A DNA stretch of 64,000 bases from Ruegeria_C sp041537905. Its GTDB lineage: Bacteria > Pseudomonadota > Alphaproteobacteria > Rhodobacterales > Rhodobacteraceae. The notes under the pieces are model-generated. The model did no database searches and had not been told where the DNA came from. It worked only from the letters and a program-made list of their open reading frames with translations. Positions 9,622 to 18,980 of the stretch are shown piece by piece (position 1 is the first letter of the stretch; every line of letters begins with the position of its first letter). The stretch is from contig NZ_JBGRUO010000005.1 of the NCBI RefSeq assembly GCF_041537905.1, forward strand, positions 186,001-250,000. Direction: 5' to 3'. Made by a program: the position numbers and the translations under genes.

Positions 9622-10426
9622 TGCACCGAATCCCGAACCCAAGGGCCTGATCGGGCGTTTCCTGGCCATGCCCGCCGACTCGGTTCCCAAGACCATTTTT
9701 GTCGCCGTGGCGCTCTGCCTTTTTGCTTCAATGGTGGTGTCAGCGGCGGCCGTGTCGTTGCGCCCGGTGCAGGAGGCCAACAAGCTGCGCGACAAGCAGC
9801 TGAACGTGCTTCAGGTCGCAGGTGTCTATGAACCCGGCATGAATGTCGCCGAAGCCTTCGCCGCGTTCGAGCCCAAGGTATTGGACCTCGCCACCGGCGA
9901 GTTCACCGACCAGTTCGACGCCGCCACCTTCGACGATATCGCCGCCGCTTCGGACCCCGAGCTGAGCGTAGCGCTCGATAACGATCCCGCTGGCATTGGT
10001 CGTAAGGCCAAATACCGGGTGATCTACCTGTTGAAAGCCGAGGACGGATCGCTCGACAAGGTGATCCTGCCAATTCAGGGCTATGGGTTGTGGTCCACGC
10101 TTTATGGCTTCATCGCGCTGGAGAACAACGGCAACGACATTTTCGGCCTGCAATTTTACCAGCACGGCGAAACTCCCGGCCTTGGTGCCGAGGTAGACAA
10201 CCCGCGCTGGAAGGCGCTGTGGAGCGGCAAGAAGCTGCGCGATGGGAATGGCGAGGTGCAGATCACCGTCGCCAAATCGCAGCCCGCTGCCGGACCGGAA
10301 TTTTATGTGGACGCCCTTGCCGGGGCTACGCTGACCTCGGTGGGCGTGGATAACCTGGTGCGTTTCTGGGTGGGTGAAGAGGGTTACGGCCCCTTCCTGG
10401 CACGACTGCAAGCAGGAGAGATCTGA
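9614..10426 (+). CDS. nqrC: Na+-NQR subunit C, covalent FMN carrier
   Basis: Subunit of 270 residues with one N-terminal membrane anchor (residues about 26-48) and a large periplasmic FMN-binding domain. The AGATLTS motif at residues 236-242 is the family's flavinylation site, with Thr239 as the predicted FMN acceptor. It takes part in electron transfer between NqrF and NqrB. The start overlaps the end of nqrB by eight bases. The stop overlaps the nqrD start by one base, so the genes are tightly coupled. Length and architecture are standard. Confidence 0.96.
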   Translation: MSDAPNPEPKGLIGRFLAMPADSVPKTIFVAVALCLFASMVVSAAAVSLRPVQEANKLRDKQLNVLQVAGVYEPGMNVAEAFAAFEPKVLDLATGEFTDQFDAATFDDIAAASDPELSVALDNDPAGIGRKAKYRVIYLLKAEDGSLDKVILPIQGYGLWSTLYGFIALENNGNDIFGLQFYQHGETPGLGAEVDNPRWKALWSGKKLRDGNGEVQITVAKSQPAAGPEFYVDALAGATLTSVGVDNLVRFWVGEEGYGPFLARLQAGEI

Positions 10427-11079
10427 TGTCACAGACACGCAAGGAACTTCTGGTCGATCCGCTGGTCGACAACAACCCGATCACCTTGCAGGTGCTGGGT
10501 ATCTGTTCGGCGCTGGCGGTGACCTCGTCGCTGCAAGTCTCGCTGGTGATGGCGATGGCGGTGATCTTCGTGACCTCGTTCTCGTCCTTCTTCATCTCGT
10601 GCCTGCGCAACCAGATCCCCGGGTCGATCCGGATCATCGTGCAGATGGTGATCATCGCCTCGCTGGTGATCCTGGTGGACCAGATTCTCAAGGCCTACGC
10701 GTTCGAAATCTCGAAAACACTCTCGGTCTTTGTTGGCCTGATCATCACCAACTGCATCGTGATGGGCCGGGCCGAGGCATTTGCCATGAAAAACCCCCCA
10801 GTCGCGTCGTTCCTGGATGGCGCGGGCAATGGCGCTGGCTATGGCCTGATCCTGTTACTGGTGGGTTTCATCCGCGAGCTCTTCGGCGCCGGGTCGCTGT
10901 TCGGCGTCACCGTGCTGCCCACCGTGAACAATGGCGGCTGGTATGTGCCCAACGGCATGTTGCTGCTGCCACCATCGGCATTCTTCATCATTGGCCTGAT
11001 CATCTGGGCCTTCCGGACATGGAAGCCGAACCAGGTCGAAGACCGTGAATACAATATCCAGACGGCGGAGGCGCACTGA
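10426..11079 (+). CDS. nqrD: Na+-NQR subunit D
   Basis: Hydrophobic membrane subunit of 217 residues with about six transmembrane helices. NqrD and NqrE form an inverted pair that holds an iron centre in the membrane, ligated by cysteines from each subunit. Here the candidate ligands are Cys27 (near GICSAL) and Cys110 (TNCIVMGR), at the positions expected for the family. The gene overlaps nqrC and nqrE by one base at each end. It is homologous to RnfE and RsxE, but the operon context makes the Nqr assignment secure. Confidence 0.96.
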   Translation: MSQTRKELLVDPLVDNNPITLQVLGICSALAVTSSLQVSLVMAMAVIFVTSFSSFFISCLRNQIPGSIRIIVQMVIIASLVILVDQILKAYAFEISKTLSVFVGLIITNCIVMGRAEAFAMKNPPVASFLDGAGNGAGYGLILLLVGFIRELFGAGSLFGVTVLPTVNNGGWYVPNGMLLLPPSAFFIIGLIIWAFRTWKPNQVEDREYNIQTAEAH

Positions 11080-11687
11080 TGGAGGGTCTTATCTCTCTGG
11101 CCGTAAAGGCCATCTTTGTTGAAAACCTCGCGCTTAGCTTCTTTCTCGGCATGTGTACCTTCATCGCCGTGTCCAAGAAGATTTCGACCGCGATCGGGCT
11201 GGGCATCTCGGTGATGGTCGTGCAGGCCATTACTGTGCCCACCAACAACCTGCTGCTGACCTATCTGCTGAAACCCGGAGCGCTGGCATGGGCAGGCTTC
11301 CCGGATGTGGACCTGACCTTTCTCGGGCTGATCTCTTATATCGGCGTGATCGCGGCGATGGTGCAGATTCTGGAAATGATCCTCGATAAGTATTTCCCGC
11401 CGCTCTACAACGCGCTGGGGATTTTCCTGCCGCTGATCACTGTGAACTGCGCCATCCTGGGTGGCTCGCTGTTCATGGTGGAACGTGACTACAACTTTGC
11501 CGAGGCGGCGACCTATGGCCTGTCCTCCGGCTTTGGCTGGGCGCTGGCGATCACCGCCATGGCAGGCGTACGGGAAAAGCTGAAATATTCGGATATTCCC
11601 GATGGGCTTCAGGGTCTGGGTATCACCTTCATCACCGCGGGTCTGATGGCGATGGCCTTCATGTCCTTCTCGGGCGTGAAGCTGTAA
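11079..11687 (+). CDS. nqrE: Na+-NQR subunit E
   Basis: Membrane subunit of 202 residues with six predicted helices, the partner of NqrD in the intramembrane iron site. Cys26 (GMCTF) and Cys124 (VNCAILGG) are the expected metal ligands. The start overlaps the nqrD stop by one base. The stop is followed by GGAGG, which serves as the ribosome site for nqrF 12 bases downstream. Length is normal for NqrE. Confidence 0.96.
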   Translation: MEGLISLAVKAIFVENLALSFFLGMCTFIAVSKKISTAIGLGISVMVVQAITVPTNNLLLTYLLKPGALAWAGFPDVDLTFLGLISYIGVIAAMVQILEMILDKYFPPLYNALGIFLPLITVNCAILGGSLFMVERDYNFAEAATYGLSSGFGWALAITAMAGVREKLKYSDIPDGLQGLGITFITAGLMAMAFMSFSGVKL

Positions 11688-11699
11688 GGAGGCGGGCAC

Positions 11700-12920
11700 A
11701 TGGAAACCTTCACGCTTGGCATCGTCCTCTTCACCCTGATCGTTCTGGCACTGGTCACGCTCATCATGGTGGCTCGCTCGCGGCTGGTCTCGACCGGCAA
11801 CGTGAACATCACCATCAATGGCGAGAAAACCATCTCGGTCCCGGCTGGCGGCAAGCTGCTGCAGACGCTGGCCGAACAGAAACTCTTCGTCCCCTCAGCC
11901 TGCGGCGGCGGCGGCACCTGTGCGCAGTGTCGGGTGAAAATCCACTCCGGCGGAGGCTCGATCCTGCCGACCGAGGAAAGCCATATCACCAAACGCGAGG
12001 CCTCCTGCGGCGACCGCCTGTCCTGTCAGGTGGCGGTCAAGCAGGACATGGATATTGAGGTCCCTGAGGAGGTCTTTGGCGTCAAGAAATGGGAATGCAC
12101 GGTTCGCTCGAACGAGAACGTGGCCACTTTCATCAAGGCGCTGACCCTGGACCTGCCCGAGGGCGAGGACGTGAACTTCCGTGCTGGCGGCTACATTCAG
12201 ATCGAGGCGCCTGCACACCAGCTGGCCTATACCGATTTCGACGTCGAGGAGGAGTATCGCGAGGATTGGGACAAGTTCAATCTGTGGCAGTACAAGTCCA
12301 CCGTGGCGGAGCCGATCGAACGCGCCTATTCCATGGCCAACTACCCCGAAGAACGCGGCATGATCATGCTGAACGTGCGCGTGGCCTCGCCCCCTCCGGG
12401 GTCCGAGGGCATTCCGGCGGGCCAGATGTCATCCTATATCTTCAACCTGAAACCGGGTGACAAGGTCACCATCTCGGGTCCGTTTGGTGAGTTCTTCGCC
12501 CGCGACACCGAGAAAGAAATGGTCTTCATCGGCGGCGGCGCTGGGATGGCGCCCATGCGCAGCCATATCTTCGACCAGCTCAAGCGGTTGGGATCGAAGC
12601 GCAAGATCAGCTTCTGGTACGGCGCGCGCTCGAAACGTGAGATGTTCTTTGTCGAAGATTTCGATGGGCTGGCCAAGGACAACCCGAACTTCGAGTGGCA
12701 CGTGGCGCTGAGTGACCCGCAACCGGGCGATGATTGGGATGGCTACACTGGCTTCATCCACAATGTCCTGTTCGAGGAATACCTAAAAAGCCACCCCGCG
12801 CCCGAAGATTGCGAATACTACATGTGCGGCCCGCCAATCATGAACCAGTCGGTCATCAACATGCTGCTGGAACTGGGTGTGGACCGCGAAGACATCATGC
12901 TGGACGATTTCGGCGGATAG
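11700..12920 (+). CDS. nqrF: Na+-NQR subunit F, NADH dehydrogenase module
   Basis: Entry point for electrons, oxidising NADH and passing electrons through FAD and a 2Fe-2S centre. The 406-residue protein has an N-terminal membrane helix (residues 4-26). A ferredoxin domain follows with cluster cysteines Cys68, Cys74, Cys77 and Cys109. The ferredoxin-reductase domain after it has an FAD motif (RAYSMANYP), a GGGAGMAPMRS nucleotide-binding turn and a terminal YYMCGPPIM segment. It is the last gene of the operon and is followed six bases later by an intrinsic terminator. Neither apbE nor nqrM, which often trail the operon in other bacteria, is present here. Confidence 0.97.
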   Translation: METFTLGIVLFTLIVLALVTLIMVARSRLVSTGNVNITINGEKTISVPAGGKLLQTLAEQKLFVPSACGGGGTCAQCRVKIHSGGGSILPTEESHITKREASCGDRLSCQVAVKQDMDIEVPEEVFGVKKWECTVRSNENVATFIKALTLDLPEGEDVNFRAGGYIQIEAPAHQLAYTDFDVEEEYREDWDKFNLWQYKSTVAEPIERAYSMANYPEERGMIMLNVRVASPPPGSEGIPAGQMSSYIFNLKPGDKVTISGPFGEFFARDTEKEMVFIGGGAGMAPMRSHIFDQLKRLGSKRKISFWYGARSKREMFFVEDFDGLAKDNPNFEWHVALSDPQPGDDWDGYTGFIHNVLFEEYLKSHPAPEDCEYYMCGPPIMNQSVINMLLELGVDREDIMLDDFGG

Positions 12921-12925
12921 ACCAG

Positions 12926-12956
12926 AAACCGGCCCCCCTCGCGGGCCGGTTTTTTT
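12926..12956 (+). terminator. Intrinsic terminator of the nqr operon
   Basis: A ten-base-pair stem (12926-12935 with 12943-12952) of sequence AAACCGGCCC and its complement, with a seven-base loop, runs into a T tract ending at 12956. It lies six bases after the nqrF stop. Confidence 0.93.
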
Positions 12957-13078
12957 GTCTGCCTACCACATGGAGCGAATGCAAAAACAGCGATCAATTT
13001 GGCTTGTCATTCCGGCAAGTCGGCTGTAATCAGCCCCTCACTAAGCGTTTCGGGCCCTGCCCTCTCGCATACCAGATC

Positions 13079-13154
13079 GCCGGTGTAGCTCAGCTGGTAG
13101 AGCACGTCATTCGTAATGATGGGGTCGTAGGTTCGAGTCCTATCACCGGCACCA
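13079..13154 (+). tRNA. tRNA-Thr(CGU)
   Basis: The full cloverleaf can be drawn: acceptor GCCGGTG with CACCGGC, D arm GCTC/GAGC, anticodon stem CGTCA/TGATG, and T arm GTAGG/CCTAT around TTCGAGT. The anticodon loop TTCGTAA gives anticodon CGT, which reads ACG threonine codons. The 3' CCA is encoded (13152-13154). Confidence 0.95.
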
Positions 13155-13218
13155 CCCTTCTCAATATACCTGAAAAATGAGATATAAAATCAGTGCTTTC
13201 GGTGAGCCCGCAAGGTGA

Positions 13219-13332
13219 CGGTCGTGCATTCGTTTCAAGGCATTCGAGGTCATCCCGGAATCAGAGGACCGTCTGGCACAGATCGAAAAGATGCTGAGCT
13301 CTAAACCATCCGCCACGGCTGGCAAGCCGTAG
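13219..13332 (+). pseudogene. Possible 3' remnant of a gene beside the tRNA
   Basis: A 37-codon reading frame with coding-like composition (EVIPESEDRL, AQIEKML) ends at a TAG at 13330. It lacks a start codon and is preceded in frame by TGA at 13216. It sits 65 bases downstream of tRNA-Thr, a common integration site for mobile elements, so it could be a decayed C-terminus of a lost gene. I cannot name a family. A chance open frame is quite possible. Confidence 0.25.
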
Positions 13333-13426
13333 CGCAAGCAGGGCACTTATGATGTGCCGCATCAGATCAGGTCGCCTGACGGGTACGCCAATTGTGAGGC
13401 CCAGACTCAAAGCAGGGTCTTCTGTC

Positions 13427-14911
13427 TTACGACAGGACCGCGCTGATCAGATAGAAAATGATCCCTGACAGGAACGCGGCGGCGGGAACGGTAACAACCC
13501 AGGCCGCAATGATGGTCATGAAATGGGACCTGCGCACCAGTTTGCGACGCCTGCGCTCTTCCGGCGGATAATTTGTGCGATCCGGCATTTTGAGGCGCGC
13601 ATTTCGGATACGCCGCTCGGTATCCCATTCCCGGAAGAAGCCGACGCCAAATACGCCCCCGACAGCAATGTGGGTTGAACTGACCGGCAGGCCAAGCCAA
13701 CTGGCCACGATCACCGTGATCGCAGCCGACAGAGCCACACAATAAGCCCTCATCGGGTTGAGCTTTGTGATCTGGCCGCCGACCATGCGGATAAGTTTCG
13801 GCCCGAACAGCAGCAGTCCAAAGGATATCCCGAACGCGCCTATGATCATCACCCAGAGCGGTATGCTGATTGCGTCCGTAAAGCTGCCCGATTGAGAAGC
13901 CTGTACAATTGCGGCAAGCGGGCCAACGGCGTTGGCCACGTCATTTGCCCCGTGGGCGAAACTCAGCAGAGCCGCTGACACCACCAACGGAATGCCAAAC
14001 AGCACCTTGAGCGACTTGTTCCGGTTCTCCAGCCCCTGTGACTGCTTGCGGATTATTGGGATCATCACGATCCAGACCAGGGCACCGATGGCCGAGCCGA
14101 TCATCAAAGCTGCCTGCAGGTCGATCTTAATGATCTTTTTCAGGCCTTTGAGGGCAAGATAGGACGCGAACGCCCCCGCCATGATACCGACAAGGATGGG
14201 GACCCATTTGCGCGCCGCCGCGATCTTGTCTTCGCGGTAAATAATCCGCGACTTGATCAGCCAAAGGAACATGGCGGCGATAGCCCCGCCCAGAACAGGC
14301 GAGATGACCCAGCTTGCCGCAATCTTGCCCATGGTTGACCAACTGACAGCGGCGAAACCGGCCGCTGCGATCCCCGCGCCCATGACGCCTCCGACCACCG
14401 AATGGGTCGTGGAAACGGGTGCCCCAACCCATGTTGCCAGGTTGACCCACAGTGCTGCCGACAAAAGTGCGGCCATCATGGCCCAGATAAAGACCGAGGC
14501 AGTGCCCATGTTTTCGGGCGCAATAATGCCCTTGGCGACGGTCGATACGACATCTCCGCCCGCGATCAGCGCGCCCGCGCTTTCAAATATGACCGCTATG
14601 GCTATGGCCCCGCCCATCGAAAGCGCATTCGCCCCGACCGCCGGACCCATGTTGTTGGCCACATCATTGGCGCCGATGTTCAGCGCCATATAGGCCCCAA
14701 GACAGGCCGCGATGATCACGATGACGGAGTTGCTTCCCTGACCGAAGAGAGACATCGCAGCGATGCCTGCCAACAGAACAAAGACCAGCGAAACCCCGAC
14801 GCCCACCATCGGGCGTGACACATAGCTGGTTGCGGTCTCCAGTCTGGAGAACCGAGCAAGATCCCGATCAAGTGTTTCCAGATGGCGTGGATCGCCTTGT
14901 TGCTCTGTCAT
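13427..14911 (-). CDS. PiT-family inorganic phosphate transporter
   Basis: Membrane permease of 494 residues for low-affinity phosphate uptake, usually coupled to H+ or Na+. The two diagnostic inverted-repeat signatures are present: NIGANDVANNMGP near residue 85 and HGANDVANAVGP near residue 325. About ten transmembrane segments surround a central polar region. The ATG at 14911 is preferred over an in-frame GTG at 14926 because a GAGGA site lies about nine bases ahead of it. The protein is longer at both ends than minimal PitA proteins. It is downstream of ackA on the same strand with about 210 bases between, so it may have its own promoter. The coupling ion cannot be read from sequence. Confidence 0.92.
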   Translation of the reverse strand: MTEQQGDPRHLETLDRDLARFSRLETATSYVSRPMVGVGVSLVFVLLAGIAAMSLFGQGSNSVIVIIAACLGAYMALNIGANDVANNMGPAVGANALSMGGAIAIAVIFESAGALIAGGDVVSTVAKGIIAPENMGTASVFIWAMMAALLSAALWVNLATWVGAPVSTTHSVVGGVMGAGIAAAGFAAVSWSTMGKIAASWVISPVLGGAIAAMFLWLIKSRIIYREDKIAAARKWVPILVGIMAGAFASYLALKGLKKIIKIDLQAALMIGSAIGALVWIVMIPIIRKQSQGLENRNKSLKVLFGIPLVVSAALLSFAHGANDVANAVGPLAAIVQASQSGSFTDAISIPLWVMIIGAFGISFGLLLFGPKLIRMVGGQITKLNPMRAYCVALSAAITVIVASWLGLPVSSTHIAVGGVFGVGFFREWDTERRIRNARLKMPDRTNYPPEERRRRKLVRRSHFMTIIAAWVVTVPAAAFLSGIIFYLISAVLS

Positions 14912-15121
14912 AGAAGTCGTCCTCACAGTTGGGAAAGACGCTTAGCGCTGTCAGAACGCCAATTGCAACCGGTCAATGAGGGCCGGAAAGTTTTATTTGC
15001 TGACTGCGAAACACCTACAGTGACTCGTTTTCGTTCACCGATCCTGTGGCGCACAGCTGCACGCTGCACTTCGGGCTCAAGAATACTGATCGTACGGATC
15101 AGCCTTTTCCAGCTTGAGCAG

Positions 15122-16327
15122 TCAACCTTCGGCAACCGCACGCTCTTTCAGCGCTTGCGAGGCGGCGCGGGCGATGATGCGTTCTTCGTCGGTGGGGATG
15201 ACCAGCACCTTGGTTCTGCCCAGGCCGATGCTCATCTCGTTGGCCATGTTGGCGCGCCCATCAAGGGTGATCCCCATCCAGTCCATCCCATTACAGATGC
15301 GCGCCCGGATCGCGGCCGAATTCTCGCCGATCCCGCCGCAAAAGACGACGCCGTCAATGCCATGTAGCGAGGCAGCCAGCGCACCCAGCTCGCGGCGGGC
15401 GCGGAAGGTGTAGTATTCGATGGCCATTTCCGCCTCGGGGCGTTGCGAGGCCTCCAGCGTCCGCATGTCATTGGTCTCGTCCGACAGGCCCTTAAGCCCG
15501 CTTTCATTATAGAGCAGCTTCGTTAGTTCGCTGGCTGAAAGCCCCTCCTGATCCATCAGATAGAGCACGACACCGGGATCAAGCTGGCCGCAGCGCGTGC
15601 CCATCGGCAAGCCATCAAGGGCGGAAAACCCCATGGTAGAGGCAATCGAACGACCGTTCAGGACACCGCACATGGACGCGCCATTGCCCAGATGTGCGAT
15701 CACCACGCGGCCCGAGGCCAGTTCGGGATCGATCCGGGCCAGCGTGCCGGTGATGTACTCATAAGACAGCCCGTGGAACCCGTAGCGGCGGACGCCCCGG
15801 TCGTAATATTTCAGCGGCAGGCCAAACGTGTCGTTGACCCACGGGTGACTGCGATGGAAGGCGGTATCGAAACAGCCGATTTGCAGCGCGTCGGGAAATG
15901 CTTCCATCGAGGCCCGCACCGCCGCAAGGTTATGAGGCTGGTGCAGCGGCGCCAGCGGTTCGAGCAAGGTCAGTTTTTCCATCACTTGCGGTGTCAGCAA
16001 CTGAGGTCCCTCGTAATCGACCCCGCCATGGGCGATGCGGTGTCCGATACAGGCAGGTGCCCGCCCTTGCAGGATGGTTTCGCAATGTTCCAGAATGGCC
16101 CGCAGCGCCACATGATGATCGGCCGAGCCTAGGTCGGCCTCGGCCTGTTGCGATCCGATCCGCGCCTTGAAGCGTGCATTGGGACCCAGGCTTTCAACCT
16201 GTCCTACGGCGATCTCGTCCGGTTCTTTTGCCGCCTGGTAGAGCGAGAATTTCAGCGACGACGACCCGGCGTTGAGAGACAGGATGAACTCCGCCAAGCT
16301 GTCCCCGGAACCCGTGCTTTGGTTCAT
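15122..16327 (-). CDS. ackA: Acetate kinase
   Basis: Cytoplasmic enzyme interconverting acetate plus ATP with acetyl phosphate plus ADP. It has 401 residues, the usual length. The N-terminal signature LSLNAGSSSLKF is intact. Other family motifs include HRIAHGG, DTAFH, HLGNGASM and GGIGENS near the C-terminus. The start ATG at 16327 follows a GGAGAG ribosome site. It lies 108 bases downstream of the V-type ATPase A subunit gene on the same strand and may be cotranscribed. No phosphotransacetylase gene is in the window. The pairing with an ATPase suggests a role in energy balance, which is inference. Confidence 0.96.
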   Translation of the reverse strand: MNQSTGSGDSLAEFILSLNAGSSSLKFSLYQAAKEPDEIAVGQVESLGPNARFKARIGSQQAEADLGSADHHVALRAILEHCETILQGRAPACIGHRIAHGGVDYEGPQLLTPQVMEKLTLLEPLAPLHQPHNLAAVRASMEAFPDALQIGCFDTAFHRSHPWVNDTFGLPLKYYDRGVRRYGFHGLSYEYITGTLARIDPELASGRVVIAHLGNGASMCGVLNGRSIASTMGFSALDGLPMGTRCGQLDPGVVLYLMDQEGLSASELTKLLYNESGLKGLSDETNDMRTLEASQRPEAEMAIEYYTFRARRELGALAASLHGIDGVVFCGGIGENSAAIRARICNGMDWMGITLDGRANMANEMSIGLGRTKVLVIPTDEERIIARAASQALKERAVAEG

Positions 16328-16435
16328 CTGCTCTCTCCGTGTTGCTGCGGGTTCATCGCCCCGTGTTTTTCACAATCCAATGGGTATCTTGCCTCTGTCA
16401 CGCGGGACGCGGCGTCAACCTGCCTAGTGAGCCAC

Positions 16436-18289
16436 TCACGCAGGTGCCCGGGCTGCAATGGACTGGGTGGCGATCTTGGCACGGATTTTTTCCAGCAGGC
16501 CGTCATAGTCGGGCGTGCCCTCAGCGGCATAGTGGAAGTTCTTGAAGAGGCCGGTCAGTTCGGTGAACCAGGCGCGTATATCCGCCTTGTGTTCCAGCCC
16601 CATCTCATCTTGCACCACGCCATACATCAGCTTGAAGACAAGCCGCTGACGGTCCATCGAGACCGAGCAATCTACGTCATCGAATGCATCCTGCTGCAAA
16701 TAGATCATGTCGACAAACAGCGCTTTCTGATAGGTCACATAGTCGTCGATGGTGATGCCCTCCTCGCCGGTGACCTGCATCATCTGATCGATCTGCTCAC
16801 CCCGTTCCAGCAGCGCCTGCATTTCCTTGACTCGTGTGGTCCAGGTCGGGTCGATATTGCGGCCATACCAGTCGCTCATCTGATCGAGATAGCGCGACCA
16901 CGACAGCAGCGGATCTACCGCCGGGTAGAACCTTTTGTAAGCACGCTCGGAGGACAGGCCGAGAAAACACTTCACCGTAGACAGGGTCGATTGCGTCACC
17001 GGCTCGTCGAAATTGCCGCCTGCGGGCGATACGGTGCCGATCATGGTCAGGCTGCCGCTGTCGCCGTCATTGGTCTTGATAACGCCCGCGCGTTCGTAAA
17101 GCCCCTTGATCGAGCTTTCCAGATAGGCGGGGAAGCCTTCTTCGCCGGGGATTTCCTCCAGCCGCCCACTGGTTTCGCGCATGGCTTGCGCCCAGCGGGA
17201 GGTGCTGTCGGCGATCAACAGTACGTCGAGGCCCATCTGACGGTAATACTCGCCCAAAGTGATGCCGGTGAAGATCGACGCCTCGCGTGCCGCGACAGGC
17301 ATTGACGAGGTGTTGCAGATGATGATGGTGCGATCCATCAGGCTGCCGCCTGATTTCGGGTCGGTCATTTCGGGATATTCGGTGATGGTCTCGACCACCT
17401 CGCCCGCCCGTTCGCCACAGGCCACCACGATCACGATATCAACCTGCGCGTTACGCGCGATCAGGTTCTGCAGCACGGTCTTGCCTGCTCCGAAGGGGCC
17501 GGGAATACAAGCGGTGCCACCGCGCGCGATGGGAAAGAACGTGTCGATCAACCGCTGCGAGGTCAGGATGGGCGCATCGGGAAAGGTGCGACGCGAGGCG
17601 GCGGATTTCAGCAGTTGCGCAGGCACCGGGCGGCGGACCGGCCAGCGTTGCGTGAGCGTCAGGATATGTTCCGAGCCATCCTCGCCGGTCAGGCGGGCCA
17701 CCGGGTCATGCACGGTGGCAGCGCCTTTCTGGACCCAGTTGATCGCATAGCGGCCTGCCCAGTTAAAGGGCACCATGATCTTGTGGGTGAACCGCCCCTC
17801 GGGCACAGTGCCCACGACGTCTCCGGCAGAGACCTTGTCACCCAGCTTGACCTTTGGCGCGAAAGACCATTTCGCGCCTTCGTCCAGCGGCGCCACATCT
17901 GCCCCGCGCGGCAGAAAGATGCCGTACTCGGCGGCCACCTTGGCCAGTGGCGATTGCAGCCCGTCATAGACCTGTCCCAGCAGGCCCGGGCCGAGTTCCA
18001 CCGACAACAACTGCCCGCTCTGTTCCACGGGGTCACCCACCGCAACGCCGCTTGTGCTTTCATAAACCTGCGCATCGGCGGTCTTGCCGCGCACCCGCAG
18101 GATCTCGGCCTTGAGCCTCTCCTGCCGCCCGCCAGCGGCGGGTTTGGAGGGCAGGATATAAACCACCTCATTCTTGACCAATCGGCCGGGCGATCCGTCG
18201 GGCTGTTCCAGCGTTTCGATCTCGACCAGGCCCTCCTGCACCGCCGCAACGCGGGCGGTAGGGACCTGAGTTTTGGGGTCGGCACTCAT
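16436..18289 (-). CDS. ntpA: V/A-type ATPase catalytic subunit A
   Basis: Catalytic nucleotide-binding subunit of a bacterial V/A-type rotary ATPase, 617 residues. The Walker A motif GPFGAGKT is at residues 264-271, and the Walker B segment LLIADSTSRWA follows. The non-homologous insertion region that distinguishes V/A-type A subunits from F-type beta (residues about 115-190) is present. It is the last ATPase gene of the operon and overlaps the DUF2764 gene by four bases (ATGA). Together with B and D it would form the rotating head and shaft in the cytoplasm. Confidence 0.96.
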   Translation of the reverse strand: MSADPKTQVPTARVAAVQEGLVEIETLEQPDGSPGRLVKNEVVYILPSKPAAGGRQERLKAEILRVRGKTADAQVYESTSGVAVGDPVEQSGQLLSVELGPGLLGQVYDGLQSPLAKVAAEYGIFLPRGADVAPLDEGAKWSFAPKVKLGDKVSAGDVVGTVPEGRFTHKIMVPFNWAGRYAINWVQKGAATVHDPVARLTGEDGSEHILTLTQRWPVRRPVPAQLLKSAASRRTFPDAPILTSQRLIDTFFPIARGGTACIPGPFGAGKTVLQNLIARNAQVDIVIVVACGERAGEVVETITEYPEMTDPKSGGSLMDRTIIICNTSSMPVAAREASIFTGITLGEYYRQMGLDVLLIADSTSRWAQAMRETSGRLEEIPGEEGFPAYLESSIKGLYERAGVIKTNDGDSGSLTMIGTVSPAGGNFDEPVTQSTLSTVKCFLGLSSERAYKRFYPAVDPLLSWSRYLDQMSDWYGRNIDPTWTTRVKEMQALLERGEQIDQMMQVTGEEGITIDDYVTYQKALFVDMIYLQQDAFDDVDCSVSMDRQRLVFKLMYGVVQDEMGLEHKADIRAWFTELTGLFKNFHYAAEGTPDYDGLLEKIRAKIATQSIAARAPA

Positions 18290-18978
18290 CCGGTCCCTCC
18301 TTCCAGCATCAAATCGGGGAAATCCTGTAGCGCGTCATCGGAAAGCTGCGCAAAGCGCCGCGCGGCGGCCTGCGCATCCGAAGCAGCCCAACGGTCGAAG
18401 AGGTTCCATTTCAATACATAGATCACCACCGCCTCGAAATCGAAATGGTGCATACCGCCATGGCGTTGCAACTGACGGAACGCGACCTCAAGCAGGTGGC
18501 GTTCCAGCCCCAGCGCATCTCCGGCCTCCAGCAGCGTGCCCGCCTCGCGCAGCCAGGGCAGCGGCGCGTCCAGTCGAAAGGTGGGGTCAGACCAGTTCGC
18601 TGCGATATGCCCGGTCCATTTGCCAAAGCCCCATCGGCCGGTGGGCGCAGACATCCCATCGCGTCTCATGCGCAGGGCGGCAATGGCGGTGCGCAGGTCC
18701 ATCCGATCAGCGACAACGGCGCGCAGGGTGGGGTGCGGTAGGTCGTGCAACAGGGAGCGCGCCCGTTTCACCACGTCACTGATTTCCGCCCGCGCGTCAT
18801 AGCTGGCCCAATTCAGAACGTTTTCGATCCGCCGCAGCGTTTTGGCATCGTCTTCGTCCAACGCCGTCAACCGTTTGCGCAGGCGCAATTCCGAGAGCGG
18901 CGGCTGCTTGGCCACAAAAAGCCGCTCGGAACTGGGCAGGCTGGAGACCAGCGCGATATAGGCGTCGGGACCGGGCAT
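18286..18978 (-). CDS. DUF2764-family V/A-type ATPase operon protein
   Basis: Soluble protein of 230 residues resembling the DUF2764 family, which in Chlamydiae, spirochaetes and Bacteroidetes lies between the E and A genes of V-type ATPase operons. It opens with YIALVSSLPSS, a typical start for the family, and is otherwise helical, with a conserved-looking WNLFDRW segment near residue 200. It lies two bases after the E gene and overlaps the A gene by four. Because no recognisable C subunit is encoded, it may take that structural place between rotor and head. That is a proposal from context, not seen directly. Confidence 0.8.
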   Translation of the reverse strand: MPGPDAYIALVSSLPSSERLFVAKQPPLSELRLRKRLTALDEDDAKTLRRIENVLNWASYDARAEISDVVKRARSLLHDLPHPTLRAVVADRMDLRTAIAALRMRRDGMSAPTGRWGFGKWTGHIAANWSDPTFRLDAPLPWLREAGTLLEAGDALGLERHLLEVAFRQLQRHGGMHHFDFEAVVIYVLKWNLFDRWAASDAQAAARRFAQLSDDALQDFPDLMLEGGTG

Positions 18979-18980
18979 GA

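Noticed and set aside
8707..9795. Minus-strand open frame of about 362 codons opposite nqrB and nqrC
   Set aside because: Shadow of overlapping nqr genes; no domain or start signal.
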